From NCBI GenBank assembly GCA_963805795.1, contig CAWDVG010000002.1, forward strand, positions 62,001 through 126,000: DNA of 64,000 bases, written 5' to 3'. Of the stretch, positions 27,105 through 36,431 are shown piece by piece. A program made the translations under genes and the position numbers. The notes below the pieces were generated by a model. It saw only the letters and a program-made list of their open reading frames with translations. It was not told the DNA's origin and ran no database searches. The DNA comes from CAWARU01 sp963805795. GTDB taxonomy: Bacteria; Pseudomonadota; Gammaproteobacteria; UBA6186; Azoamicaceae. Positions within the stretch are counted from its first letter, which is position 1. Each line of letters begins with the position of its first letter.

Positions 27105-28455
27105 CTATATGCCCAATGCAAACCTTGCCGGATCTTCTAATAATTCTTTAACCGTCACTAAAAAGCGAACGGATTCTGCGCCATCAATCACGCGATGATC
27201 ATAGGACAATGCCACATACATCATGGGCCGAATGACAATTTGACCATTTTCCACAACGGGTCTTTCTTGAATTTTATGCATGCCCAAAATAGCACTTTGA
27301 GGAGGGTTAATATTGGGGTAGACATCAAGGAACCAAAAACGCCGCCATTTGAAATGCGTAAAAGTTCCGCCCGTTATATCTTCAATACTTAATTGGCCTG
27401 CTTGTGCCTTATTAGAATACTCTGCAATTTGTTTTTCTATCTCTGCCATACTTAAGGTTTCAGCGTTTTTAACAACAGGAACCACCAAGGCCGCGCGAAG
27501 AGGAAACCGCAATTCCAATATCATAGTACCCATGATAAATAATATCGTTACCGTCTGTTGATGCATTTACAATGGGGAAGTGCTTTAAAGCTTCCACCAC
27601 TGCCATCGTAAAAAACGACATAAAACCCAAACGAACACCATAAGTCTTCTCAAAGATCTCTTTATATTTGGCTCGCAAGCTCATCACCGGTTGCATATTA
27701 ATTTCATTAAAAGTAGTCAGAATCGCTGCATTTTGTTGCGCTTGTAATAAACGTTCCGCAATTCTGGCCCTAAGACGTGTCATTGGCACACGCTTTTCAA
27801 TACGCTGTCCGGCTGGAAAAGTCATTGGACTTTCAGCTGTAGATTTCGACGTCGTTCTTTCCAGAGGTTTGGTTTCGCTTTTAGTCTTTTCTTCAGGTTT
27901 TGCTTTGGCTTCCTCCTTGCTTATGTCTTCTTTTTTCTTATCAGCTTGCCTTTGAGACGCGGCTTTTATTTTCTTTGCTGCCTCCTCGACATCTTCTGTC
28001 GTAATACGACCGCCTCGGCCACTTCCCTGAATCTGGCTCGCATCAATTTCTTTTTTTGCCATCATTCTTCTAACAGAGGGGGATAAAGATTCTGAACTTT
28101 CTTTTTGTTCATTTTTTGCTTCTGTTTTTGAAGCCTCTTTTGTTCCTTCAGTCTTTTCTTCAGCCTTCTCTTCCGTCTTTGTTGCTTCCTCTTTTTCTTC
28201 GGATTTTGATTCTGGTCCTGCTTTAAATAATGCCACTACTTCTTCAGCTTTTACAGTATCACCCTTATCCTTTTTTATAGAATCTAAAGTCCCATCTTCT
28301 GGCGCAACCACTTCTATTATAACCTTGTCGGTTTCTATATCGAGCAAATGTTCATCGCGTTTAATAAATTCTCCTGGCTTTTTATACCAAGTGGCTATAG
28401 TTCCATCCGTAACAGATTCTGGTAGTGCAGGTACTTTAATTTCGATCATTGCCAT
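27105..28455 (-). pseudogene. sucB: Dihydrolipoyl succinyltransferase (E2 of 2-oxoglutarate dehydrogenase), three frame breaks
   Basis: SucB transfers succinyl groups from lipoate to CoA. The N-terminus is the lipoyl domain (ETDKVIIEV, lipoyl Lys in it), followed by a very long Lys/Glu/Ala-rich linker (about 80-130), an E3-binding domain (SPSVRRMMAKKEIDASQIQG), a second linker, and the catalytic domain ending in YDHRVIDGAESVRFL with the active His/Asp. A base insertion near 27485 breaks the frame. A further insertion near 27355 and a deletion near 27311 compensate each other, turning a short segment that should read ISNGGVFGSLMSTPI into HFKWRRFWFLDVYPN. Upstream sucA is intact. Confidence 0.85.
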
Positions 28456-28521
28456 AACCTTTCCTCACTTTTTATTTCTTGCGATTTGTGCTGGATTGCC
28501 TTACTTCGTTTTGAATACATT

Positions 28522-31413
28522 TTATTCTAATGCCTCCTTCAACAAAGCCTCATGCTGTTCCAGATGTAGATGCGCATACCCAACTGCAGGCGCAGCGGCT
28601 GCTTTTCTTCCAACATAACGTAATGGCTGATCCATTTTCAAACAGCCCACTATGTTATGTTGGATACCGTACCAAGCGCCCTGATTTTTCGGCTCTTCCT
28701 GACACCAAACAACATCTTTTGCACTCGCATAGCCATCTAATATCATTTGTAATTCAGTATTTGGGAAAGGATATAATTGCTCTAGGCGAATTAAGACAAT
28801 GGTTTCATTTTTTAGTTTGCGACGTCGCTCTAACAAATCATAATAAATTTTTCCAGAACAGATCACGATTCTTTTGACATTTTGTGGGAGAAGATTATCA
28901 ACTTCAGGAATAACCATCAGAAAACGACCCTGTTCTAATTCTTCTAAAGGAGAGACGGCCAATTTATGGCGCAATAAACTTTTAGGTGTCATCACCACCA
29001 AAGGTTTCCTGATAGGACGTAATATTTGTCTACGAAGCAGATGAAATATTTGGGCAGGCGTGGTTGGGATACAAACCTGCATGTTATGCTCGGCACAAAG
29101 CTGTAAAAAACGTTCTAAACGTGCAGAGGAATGTTCTGGACCTTGACCTTCATAACCATGGGGTAAAAATAAAGTTAAGCCCGATAGACGTCCCCATTTT
29201 TGTTCACCTGAGCTAATAAATTGATCGATAACGATTTGGGCACCATTCACAAAATCCCCATACTGTGCTTCCCAAATCACTAGGTTTCTAGGAGAAGTGG
29301 CGGAATAACCATATTCGAAGGCAAGAACGGCTTCTTCAGATAATGTAGAATCGTAGATGCTAAATTTACCTTGGCTAGCAGATAAATGACAAAGCGGTGT
29401 ATATTCTTCCCCTGTATTTTGATCATGTATCACAACATGACGATGAAAAAAAGTTCCTCTTCGGCAATCTTGTCCTGTTAATCGGATAGAGTATGCTTCG
29501 GTTAATAAGGTAGCATAGGCCATTACCTCAGCATACCCCCAATCGATTGGAGCACTTTCTGCTGTCATTTTTGCCCGCTCATCCATCAATTTTTGTACAC
29601 GGGGATGTAATACAAAATCATTCGGGAAGGTATTCATTTGTTTCGCTAAGGTTTTGATGGTTGACAATGCAACACCTGTCACGATTGGCATACGCCAATC
29701 ACCTGAAGTATAGGGCTGCCAATCTAAGCCGACATTCATAGGGGAACTTTCCACATCCGATAATACATCGCGCACCGCTTTTCGATTATCTAATAAATCT
29801 CGATAATTTTTTACCCTTTCTTCAGCTTCTTTAGCTGTGATTATTTTCTCTGCGATTAACTTATCCAGATATAAATGATAAACCGTGGGCATTTGCCGTA
29901 TAATTTTATACATATTAGGTTGGGTGGCAGCGGGTTCATCCGCTTCATTATGGCCATGACGTCGATATCCTATTAAATCAATAATCACATCTTTTTTAAA
30001 TTTTTCATGATATTCAAATGCTAAATGCGCTATTTTATAAACAGCCTCCGGATCATTGGCATTGACATGGAAAATAGGAATTCCCATCATTTTACCAATA
30101 TCCGAACTATACAGAGTAGACCGGCTGTCCCTTATATCGCTCGTTGTAAAACCAATTTGATTATTCATGATGATATGAATACTGCCACCAATCCCAAAGC
30201 CCCTCGTGTGTGACATATTTAAAGTTTCCATCACCACACCCTGTCCAGAAAAAGCAGCATCGCCATGAATGGTTACAGCCATGACTTTTCCAACATCCTG
30301 GCCATTTTTTCGTTCTTGACGCGCTCGCACCGAACCGCAAACGACTGGGAATACAATTTCCAAATGCGATGGGTTAAAGGCTAAGGATAAATGCATTGGC
30401 TTATTAGCAACATTGATATCTGAAGAATACCCTTGATGATATTTAACATCGCCAGATTCTAAACGTTCATCATGATGTTTGCCTTCAAATTCGTCAAAGA
30501 GCTGGCTGGGGCTTTTACCAAAAATATTGATCAGCACATTTAAACGCCCCCGATGTGCCATGCCAATCACAATTTCATCAACTCCATGAGAGCTTCCTTC
30601 TGTTACAAATTCATCCAACAATATAATAAAGCTGTCTAATCCTTCTAAAGAAAAGCGTTTTGCCCCAGGATATTTGGCTCCGAGATGTTTTTCTAGTCCT
30701 TCAGCCTCAATCACACCTTGGAGCAATTTTAGCCTAATCTCTTTACTAAGAACCCCTTCCATAAATATTTTTTCTATATGTTCTCGAAGCCATGTTCTCT
30801 CTCTAGAATCCGGGATATGCATAAATTCGGAGGCTATACTGCCACAATAGATGGTTTTTAAATTTTGAATAATATCTCTTAAACTTTGGGACTTGCCGCC
30901 CGCAAGTGTACCCATTGCGAATAAAGTATTTAAATCTTGCTCGGTTAAATGATAATAAGATAGGCTTAATTCGGGAATAAGGGATTTTTGCCTTAAGTTT
31001 AAAGGATCAATATCCGCTTGCAGATGTCCCCATAATCGATAAGCCTCGATTAATTCTACAACACGCATTTGTTTTCTTTCATGCAACATTGCCGCATCAA
31101 TGTGATTGCTAGGGCTATCGTGTTTTACATCTAGATTTAGGCTAGAATTCGAATCCTTTGGAAACTCCAATATTTCTTTTGAGATCCGGGCCAGATGTCT
31201 TAATTCATCTTGAATAGAAAAATGATTAGCTTCTTTTTTTGCATCATCTGCTTTAGACTGTAACTCGGTAAAATAACGCGCCCAAGGTTCTGGTACAGAA
31301 TTTTTATTCTGAATAAAGGATTCATACAAATGTTCTAAGTAGATGGCATTGCCTCCATCTAAAAACGAATTTTCTTCTAATGTTTTATAACTACTTTTTT
31401 GCATGATGACCAA
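28522..31413 (-). CDS. sucA: 2-oxoglutarate dehydrogenase E1 component
   Basis: A 963-aa thiamine-diphosphate enzyme that decarboxylates 2-oxoglutarate in the TCA cycle. Conserved blocks are NSFLDGGNAIYLEHLYESF at the N-terminus, EGLDSFIILLDEFV, the IGMAHRGRLNVLINI block, HGDAAFSGQGVVMET, IMNNQIGFTTS, and the YRRHGHNEADEP signature in the ThDP site. The C-terminal half includes LPHGYEGQGPEHSSARLERF. Length and order match E. coli SucA (933 aa). It lies 28 bp after sdhB and precedes sucB; the frame is unbroken, in contrast to the genes just downstream. Confidence 0.97.
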   Translation of the reverse strand: MVIMQKSSYKTLEENSFLDGGNAIYLEHLYESFIQNKNSVPEPWARYFTELQSKADDAKKEANHFSIQDELRHLARISKEILEFPKDSNSSLNLDVKHDSPSNHIDAAMLHERKQMRVVELIEAYRLWGHLQADIDPLNLRQKSLIPELSLSYYHLTEQDLNTLFAMGTLAGGKSQSLRDIIQNLKTIYCGSIASEFMHIPDSRERTWLREHIEKIFMEGVLSKEIRLKLLQGVIEAEGLEKHLGAKYPGAKRFSLEGLDSFIILLDEFVTEGSSHGVDEIVIGMAHRGRLNVLINIFGKSPSQLFDEFEGKHHDERLESGDVKYHQGYSSDINVANKPMHLSLAFNPSHLEIVFPVVCGSVRARQERKNGQDVGKVMAVTIHGDAAFSGQGVVMETLNMSHTRGFGIGGSIHIIMNNQIGFTTSDIRDSRSTLYSSDIGKMMGIPIFHVNANDPEAVYKIAHLAFEYHEKFKKDVIIDLIGYRRHGHNEADEPAATQPNMYKIIRQMPTVYHLYLDKLIAEKIITAKEAEERVKNYRDLLDNRKAVRDVLSDVESSPMNVGLDWQPYTSGDWRMPIVTGVALSTIKTLAKQMNTFPNDFVLHPRVQKLMDERAKMTAESAPIDWGYAEVMAYATLLTEAYSIRLTGQDCRRGTFFHRHVVIHDQNTGEEYTPLCHLSASQGKFSIYDSTLSEEAVLAFEYGYSATSPRNLVIWEAQYGDFVNGAQIVIDQFISSGEQKWGRLSGLTLFLPHGYEGQGPEHSSARLERFLQLCAEHNMQVCIPTTPAQIFHLLRRQILRPIRKPLVVMTPKSLLRHKLAVSPLEELEQGRFLMVIPEVDNLLPQNVKRIVICSGKIYYDLLERRRKLKNETIVLIRLEQLYPFPNTELQMILDGYASAKDVVWCQEEPKNQGAWYGIQHNIVGCLKMDQPLRYVGRKAAAAPAVGYAHLHLEQHEALLKEALE

Positions 31414-31441
31414 AAAACCTATTTATCCATTATAAAGCTTA

Positions 31442-32140
31442 TTAAACCCCTTCATCCAATAATTTGGTACGAATTTCTCCAATGGCTTTAGAAGGATTTA
31501 AGCTCTTAGGACAAACATCCGCACAATTCATAATGGTTCGGCAACGAAAGATACTATAGGCATCCTCTAGCTCCGACAACCGTTCTTCCGTTTTATCATC
31601 CCGGCTATCTAAAATAAATCGAGTGGCTTGCAAGGCTGCGGCGGGTCCAATAAATTTATCTGGATTCCACCAATAAGAAGGACAGCTACTGGAACAGCAG
31701 GCACACAAAATACATTCATACAGACCATCTAGTTTTTTGCGTTGTTCCGGCGTTTGTAAGCGCTCTGCGCCGGGTGGTGCTTCGCTATTTTGTAAATAAG
31801 GTTTAATTCTTTCATATTGCTTGAAGAAATTAGTCAAGTCTACTATTAAATCGCGAATCACAGGCATTCCTGGCAAGGGTCTTAGGGTAATAGGTTCTTT
31901 TAGGCTATGTAAAGGGGTAGTGCAGGCCAGTGCATTACGTCCATTAATATTCATACCATCGGAGCCGCAAACGCCTTCCCCACAGGATCGACGAAAAGAC
32001 AGCGTTTCATCCTCTGCTTTCAAAGCTTTTAAAGCATCTAAAAGCATCACCACAGTATGTTTGCTGGTATCGAGACTATAATCCTGCATATAGGGCTTAG
32101 TATCGCGTTCTGGATTAAATCGATAGATTGAAAATTTCAT
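31442..32140 (-). CDS. sdhB: Succinate dehydrogenase iron-sulfur subunit
   Basis: The 232-aa SdhB carries electrons from FAD in SdhA to the quinone site. The [2Fe-2S] ligands lie in RRSCGEGVCGSDGMNINGRN with a Cys in ALACTTPL, and the [4Fe-4S] and [3Fe-4S] clusters in CILCACCSSSCPSYWWNP and CRTIMNCADVCPKSLNP. Length matches the family. It follows sdhA by 25 bp and precedes sucA, as in other gammaproteobacteria. Confidence 0.97.
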   Translation of the reverse strand: MKFSIYRFNPERDTKPYMQDYSLDTSKHTVVMLLDALKALKAEDETLSFRRSCGEGVCGSDGMNINGRNALACTTPLHSLKEPITLRPLPGMPVIRDLIVDLTNFFKQYERIKPYLQNSEAPPGAERLQTPEQRKKLDGLYECILCACCSSSCPSYWWNPDKFIGPAAALQATRFILDSRDDKTEERLSELEDAYSIFRCRTIMNCADVCPKSLNPSKAIGEIRTKLLDEGV

Positions 32141-32165
32141 GATGATACCATTCCTTAATAATGTC

Positions 32166-33935
32166 TCAATAATGTCTTGCCTCTGGCATAAAAGGTTTCA
32201 CTGATAAAGGTTTCATATTCACAGCCCTATACCCAATTTTATTATTTTCTGAGAAATACATAATATGTTTTAGCCATTGCTGATCGTTCCGATCTGGATA
32301 ATCATCCCTAGCATGCGCACCTCGACTCTCCTCTCTGGTAATCGCAGAAACTGCCGTTGCTAAGGCTATCAACATCAAATTATCTAACTCCAGCGCTTCT
32401 ACTCTGGCTGTATTAAACACTAGGCTTTTATCCGATAATACCGCTCTCTTCAATCGTTCCTGTAAATTCTGCAGTTTTTCCAAGCCTTGTTTCATCGTTA
32501 CCTCGGTCCGGAAAACTCCAAAATCCGCCTGCATAATACTTTGTAATTCGCTTCGAATTTGAAAAACAGATTCACCCTGTTTCGATTCATCCCAGCGTTT
32601 TAATCTGGCAAAAGATTTTTCAAGATCTTTATCGCAAACGGGATGCTCTAGCGATATACCCGTTCTTAAACTCTCCTCTACATGCTGCCCTGCTGCCCGC
32701 CCAAACACCACTAAATCCAACAAAGAGTTTCCGCCTAAACGATTCGCTCCATGTACAGAAACACAAGCACATTCGCCTATGGCATATAAACCTTGCAACA
32801 GAATTTCCTGACCCTTTTCATCTAAAGACAAAACTTGACCAAATTTATTGGTGGGGATACCGCCCATCATATAATGACAAGTGGCAACGACAGGAATAGG
32901 CGCGTGAATGGGATCGACATTCGCAAAGGTCATGGCTAATTCTCTAATGCCTGGCAAACGTTCTTGAATTAACTTAGGGCCTAATTGATCAATTTTTAAT
33001 AGCACATGATCCCCGCGGGGGCCGCAACCTCGCCCTTCGCGTATCTCTATGGTAACCGCTCGTGAAACCACATCTCTGGATGCTAAATCTTTGGCATGGG
33101 GCGCATACTTTTCCATAAAACGTTCGTTTAATTTATTTAATAAATAACCGCCTTCGCCCCGAGCACCTTCCGTGACTAACACCCCAACTCCAACAATACC
33201 CGTGGGATGAAATTGCCACATCTCCATATCCTGCAATGCAAACCCCGCACGCAATACCATACCTAAACCATCACCCGTATTAATTAAGGCATTGGTCGTG
33301 GATTGATAAACTCTTCCTGCTCCCCCAGTGGCGAGAACGACCGCTTGTGCACGAAAAAAAACCCGTTCGCCCGTTTCAATACAAATGGCAAGAACACCAG
33401 CAACATTTCCAAATATATCTTTCACTAAATCCACTGCAATCCATTCACTAAAAAAAGTGGTTTTGGCTTGTAGATTTTTTTGATAAAGCGTATGTAACAA
33501 TGCATGGCCAGTTCTATCAGAGGCAGCAGAAGTGCGAACCGCTTGGCCATCTTTACCAAAGTTTTTGGATTGCCCTCCAAAAGCGCGTTGATAAATTTTT
33601 CCATTATCTAAACGAGAGAAAGGTAATCCCATATGTTCTAATTCATAAACGACTTCAGGACCCATTCGACACATAAATTCAATACAATCTTGATCCCCCA
33701 AATAATCCGATCCCTTAACCGTATCGAACATGTGCCAATGCCAATTATCTTCATCGACATTACCCAAAGCTGCAGTAATACCCCCTTGTGCAGAAACGGT
33801 ATGAGAACGGGTAGGAAATACTTTAGAGAGCACAGCGACTCTGATGCCGCTTTGACTTAATTGCAAGGCTGCGCGCAAACCTGCCCCCCCTGCGCCTACA
33901 ATTAATGCATCATAAGATTGTTCAACTACTTTCAT
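32166..33935 (-). CDS. sdhA: Succinate dehydrogenase flavoprotein subunit
   Basis: The 589-aa SdhA oxidises succinate to fumarate. Seen in order: the FAD Rossmann motif GAGGAGLRAALQL, the covalent-FAD histidine block SHTVSAQGGI, the substrate/active-site segment FHPTGIVGVGVLVTEGARGE with the HPTG loop, and the catalytic Arg region GRGCGPRGDHV. Late motifs such as GECACVSVHGANRLGGNSL complete the FAD site. The gene is separated from sdhD by 154 bp almost wholly made of a palindromic repeat; in most relatives the spacing is much shorter. Confidence 0.97.
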   Translation of the reverse strand: MKVVEQSYDALIVGAGGAGLRAALQLSQSGIRVAVLSKVFPTRSHTVSAQGGITAALGNVDEDNWHWHMFDTVKGSDYLGDQDCIEFMCRMGPEVVYELEHMGLPFSRLDNGKIYQRAFGGQSKNFGKDGQAVRTSAASDRTGHALLHTLYQKNLQAKTTFFSEWIAVDLVKDIFGNVAGVLAICIETGERVFFRAQAVVLATGGAGRVYQSTTNALINTGDGLGMVLRAGFALQDMEMWQFHPTGIVGVGVLVTEGARGEGGYLLNKLNERFMEKYAPHAKDLASRDVVSRAVTIEIREGRGCGPRGDHVLLKIDQLGPKLIQERLPGIRELAMTFANVDPIHAPIPVVATCHYMMGGIPTNKFGQVLSLDEKGQEILLQGLYAIGECACVSVHGANRLGGNSLLDLVVFGRAAGQHVEESLRTGISLEHPVCDKDLEKSFARLKRWDESKQGESVFQIRSELQSIMQADFGVFRTEVTMKQGLEKLQNLQERLKRAVLSDKSLVFNTARVEALELDNLMLIALATAVSAITREESRGAHARDDYPDRNDQQWLKHIMYFSENNKIGYRAVNMKPLSVKPFMPEARHY

Positions 33936-33960
33936 TAAACTATTTGTCCCTTTTATCTAT

Positions 33961-34089
33961 ATATACCCTTCGCCTTTCAAGCTGCGACTGTGTTGCCAGC
34001 AAAGGTATCGCTGCTCACATACTTATTTGTATGCTGCGCTGCAAATCTTCACAAGCGCCTTGTCGCCACTTGAAATGCTTTGGGTATAT
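33961..34089. repeat. MITE-like palindromic element in the sdhD-sdhA spacer
   Basis: A 129-bp element whose ends are inverted repeats: ATATACCCttcGCcTTTCAAG at the left and, on the reverse strand from the right end, ATATACCCaaaGCaTTTCAAG, each followed by a GCGAC match. The centre carries CACATACTTATTTGTATGC. It stops exactly at the sdhD stop codon (34090-34092) and nearly fills the spacer to sdhA. I see only one copy in this window. Confidence 0.75.
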
Positions 34090-34437
34090 TCAAAATCTCC
34101 ATAAAATTTGAATACCCCATACAAAACAAAAAAATATGGATAAAATAAACAAAACTTGAATAACCAATCGTATCGATAGAATCTTGATATAATCTGTAGA
34201 AATAGTCCAAAAACCAATCCAAGCATGCGCCAACACACTTAAAAGTACCAACAAGCTTGCAACGCGCATACTGCTTGAAGCAAATAATTGCTGCCAATCT
34301 GCGTAAGACAAAGCAGGATGCAAAAGGAAGTAGGTCGTTAGGAAAATAGTGTAAACACCGATGATCACAGCCGAAATTCGTTGAATAAGCCAATCTTGTA
34401 AACCAGTTCTCCCTAAGCTTGTGGCTACTTCCACCAT
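34090..34437 (-). CDS. sdhD: Succinate dehydrogenase membrane anchor subunit SdhD
   Basis: A 115-aa protein with three membrane helices that forms the heme/quinone site with SdhC. The Met at 34437 is chosen: it gives MVEVATSLGRTGLQDWLIQR, the usual SdhD start with R-TG-x-x-(D/E)W-L, and ends with a Phe just before the stop. The open frame runs on upstream within sdhC but is only a shadow there. A conserved helix-2 His/Asp-like segment, HAWIGFWTISTDY, agrees with the family. It overlaps the end of sdhC by 13 bp. Confidence 0.9.
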   Translation of the reverse strand: MVEVATSLGRTGLQDWLIQRISAVIIGVYTIFLTTYFLLHPALSYADWQQLFASSSMRVASLLVLLSVLAHAWIGFWTISTDYIKILSIRLVIQVLFILSIFFCFVWGIQILWRF

Positions 34438-34808
34438 ACCCAAAGGCCTCCTGCTATTATGATGACCACTCCAAAAAATGTGGTAAGTCTGGCTGAAATT
34501 CGACCCCCCCTCAGCGAATCGCCAAGATGTAGGTCCATTAATATATGTCGAATGCCTGCCACTAAATGATAGCCTAAAGCACTCAACAGGAGCCAAAGAA
34601 TGATTTGAAAGAATGGATGACTGAAATGACTCTTTAAATTTTCGAAAGCAACTGCCGATGCCAATGACTCTTGTAATATAAAAAGCAAAATTGGAATCAA
34701 AAAGATAAGTAGCAAACCTGAAACTCGATGGCAAAATGATACAATAGCAGTCAGCGGATAATGAAGGCTGAGCAAATTGAGGTTAATAGGTCGCTGCCTT
34801 TTGCTCAT
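34425..34808 (-). CDS. sdhC: Succinate dehydrogenase cytochrome b556 subunit SdhC
   Basis: A 127-aa protein with three membrane helices. RPINLNLLSLHYPLTAIVSF and ISHRVSG-like FCHRVSGLLL are the SdhC signature with the quinone-site Ser/Arg; the heme-binding His lies in GYHLVAGIRHILMD. First gene of the sdhCDAB block on this strand; its promoter must lie in the roughly 316 bp shared with the divergent gltA, which also contains a family A repeat. Confidence 0.93.
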   Translation of the reverse strand: MSKRQRPINLNLLSLHYPLTAIVSFCHRVSGLLLIFLIPILLFILQESLASAVAFENLKSHFSHPFFQIILWLLLSALGYHLVAGIRHILMDLHLGDSLRGGRISARLTTFFGVVIIIAGGLWVWWK

Positions 34809-34840
34809 GCTCTCTCCTCATAATAGGAAAATAGTGGGGG

Positions 34841-34963
34841 TACTCGAAGCAAAAGGTTTTTAGGCTAGGCCGCACGTCCCCGAGCAAGCGCAGTGTACAA
34901 ATAGTACATGAGCATTGCGGGAGGGAGTGCGCAACAACGCATAAAATTCGTTTGCGAAGAGTA
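34841..34963. repeat. Palindromic interspersed repeat, family A, copy 2
   Basis: A 123-bp element from TACTC to GAGTA located between sdhC and gltA. It shares TTTTTAGGCTAGGCC, CGAGCAA, the core TACAnATAGTACATGAG and the right end GCAACAACG, AAAATTC, GCGAAGAGTA with copy 1 at 13040. The ends form imperfect inverted repeats (TACTCgaaGCAAA at the left, TACTCttcGCAAA on the opposite strand at the right). Confidence 0.8.
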
Positions 34964-35124
34964 TACTTCGACTCTAGCATGTAGAGGGCCATTCAGCAAC
35001 CTAATCGAAACTCCAAGAACTAGCACAATTCTGCATTGACGAGTACAATATTAATAAGATGTAGTAAGATGCTGAGCCGCTAAACTGCATCTAATGAAAA
35101 AAAAGTATCAAGGAAAAAATAGAT

Positions 35125-36408
35125 ATGACCAAAGACACAGCTGAGCTACATTTCCCTGGAAAAGATCCCTTAATTCTACCCATACACTATGGCACTCTAG
35201 GCCCACCCGTCATGGAGGTGAGTAGCCTTAGCAAGGAAGGGTTTTTTACCTACGACCCTGGCTTTATGTCTACCGCTGCTTGTTCTTCTGCCATTACTTT
35301 TATCGATGGAGACAAGGGCATTCTGTTACACCGTGGTTACCCTATAGAACAACTGGCGGAGCATTCTGATTATCTTGAAACCTGCTATTTGCTCTTATAC
35401 GGCGAATTACCCAACAAAGTCCAAAAAAAGGAATTTGTTTTTAAAGTTCATCACCACACCATGGTGCATGAACAGTTGAGCCATTTTTTAAATGGTTTTC
35501 CAAGAGATTCCCATCCCATGGCCATCATGTGTGGAGTCGTGGGGGCCTTATCGGCGTTTTATCATGACTCTCTTGAAATTGCTAACCCTACCCACCGCGA
35601 GCTCGCTGCCTTACGCTTAATTGCTAAAATGCCAACGATTGCAGCCATGGCTTATAAATATTCCATTGGACAGCCCTTTGTCTATCCTAAAAATTCCATG
35701 TCTTATGCTGAAAATTTTCTACATATGATGTTTTCCGTTCCTGCAGAAGAAACAAAACCCAACCCTATTTTGGCGAGAGCCATGGATCGCATTTTTATTT
35801 TACATGCCGATCATGAGCAAAACGCCAGCACTTCTACTGTGCGAATTGCAGGTTCTTCAGGGGCTAATCCTTTTGCTTGCATTGCTGCTGGAATAGCAGC
35901 GCTTTGGGGACCTGCTCATGGGGGTGCTAACGAGGCAGTCTTAAATATGCTCAGTGAAATAGGAGACGTTTCGAAAATTCCAGAATTTATTGCTCGCGCA
36001 AAAGACAAACGAGATCCTTTTCGTTTAATGGGTTTCGGTCATCGCGTTTATAAGCATTTTGATCCACGTGCCATGGTGATGCGAAAAACCTGTCACGAAG
36101 TTTTGGAAATATTACAAATTCATCATAGTCCTTTATTCGAACTGGCCTTAAAATTAGAAGAAATCGCCTTACAAGATCCTTACTTTATCGAGAAAAAACT
36201 ATATCCGAATGTGGATTTTTATTCGGGTATTATTTTAAAGGCATTGAAAATTCCAACGAATATGTTTACCGTGATTTTTGCCATCGCAAGAACCATTGGC
36301 TGGATCTCGCATTGGAATGAAATGATGGGTGGAAAAGATTTAAAAATTTCACGTCCAAGGCAGCTTTATGTAGGGTTAACACAAAGAAACTACCCCGGAG
36401 TTACATAA
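35125..36408 (+). CDS. gltA: Citrate synthase
   Basis: A 427-aa citrate synthase, first enzyme of the TCA cycle. Key segments: DPGFMSTAACSSAITFIDGD near the N-terminus; ILHADHEQNASTSTVR with catalytic His; the WGPAHGGANEAVL loop with the second catalytic His; MGFGHRVYKHFDPRA; and VDFYSGIILKAL with catalytic Asp and the closing W-x-x-x-(S/A)-H-W-N-E. Length fits the hexameric gram-negative type. It is divergent from sdhCDAB, the normal arrangement in gammaproteobacteria, and shares its promoter region with it. Confidence 0.97.
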   Translation: MTKDTAELHFPGKDPLILPIHYGTLGPPVMEVSSLSKEGFFTYDPGFMSTAACSSAITFIDGDKGILLHRGYPIEQLAEHSDYLETCYLLLYGELPNKVQKKEFVFKVHHHTMVHEQLSHFLNGFPRDSHPMAIMCGVVGALSAFYHDSLEIANPTHRELAALRLIAKMPTIAAMAYKYSIGQPFVYPKNSMSYAENFLHMMFSVPAEETKPNPILARAMDRIFILHADHEQNASTSTVRIAGSSGANPFACIAAGIAALWGPAHGGANEAVLNMLSEIGDVSKIPEFIARAKDKRDPFRLMGFGHRVYKHFDPRAMVMRKTCHEVLEILQIHHSPLFELALKLEEIALQDPYFIEKKLYPNVDFYSGIILKALKIPTNMFTVIFAIARTIGWISHWNEMMGGKDLKISRPRQLYVGLTQRNYPGVT

Positions 36409-36431
36409 AGTTTCGTAAGTGTTCATGCACA

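Noticed and set aside
34438..34734. Longer SdhD frame extending into sdhC
   Set aside because: The 99 extra residues overlap sdhC in another frame and do not resemble any SdhD; the Met at 34437 gives the normal start.
35036..35070. gltA promoter with TTGACG and a TAAGAT box
   Set aside because: No -10 box lies at an acceptable distance; spacings of 13 or 23 bp make the call unreliable.
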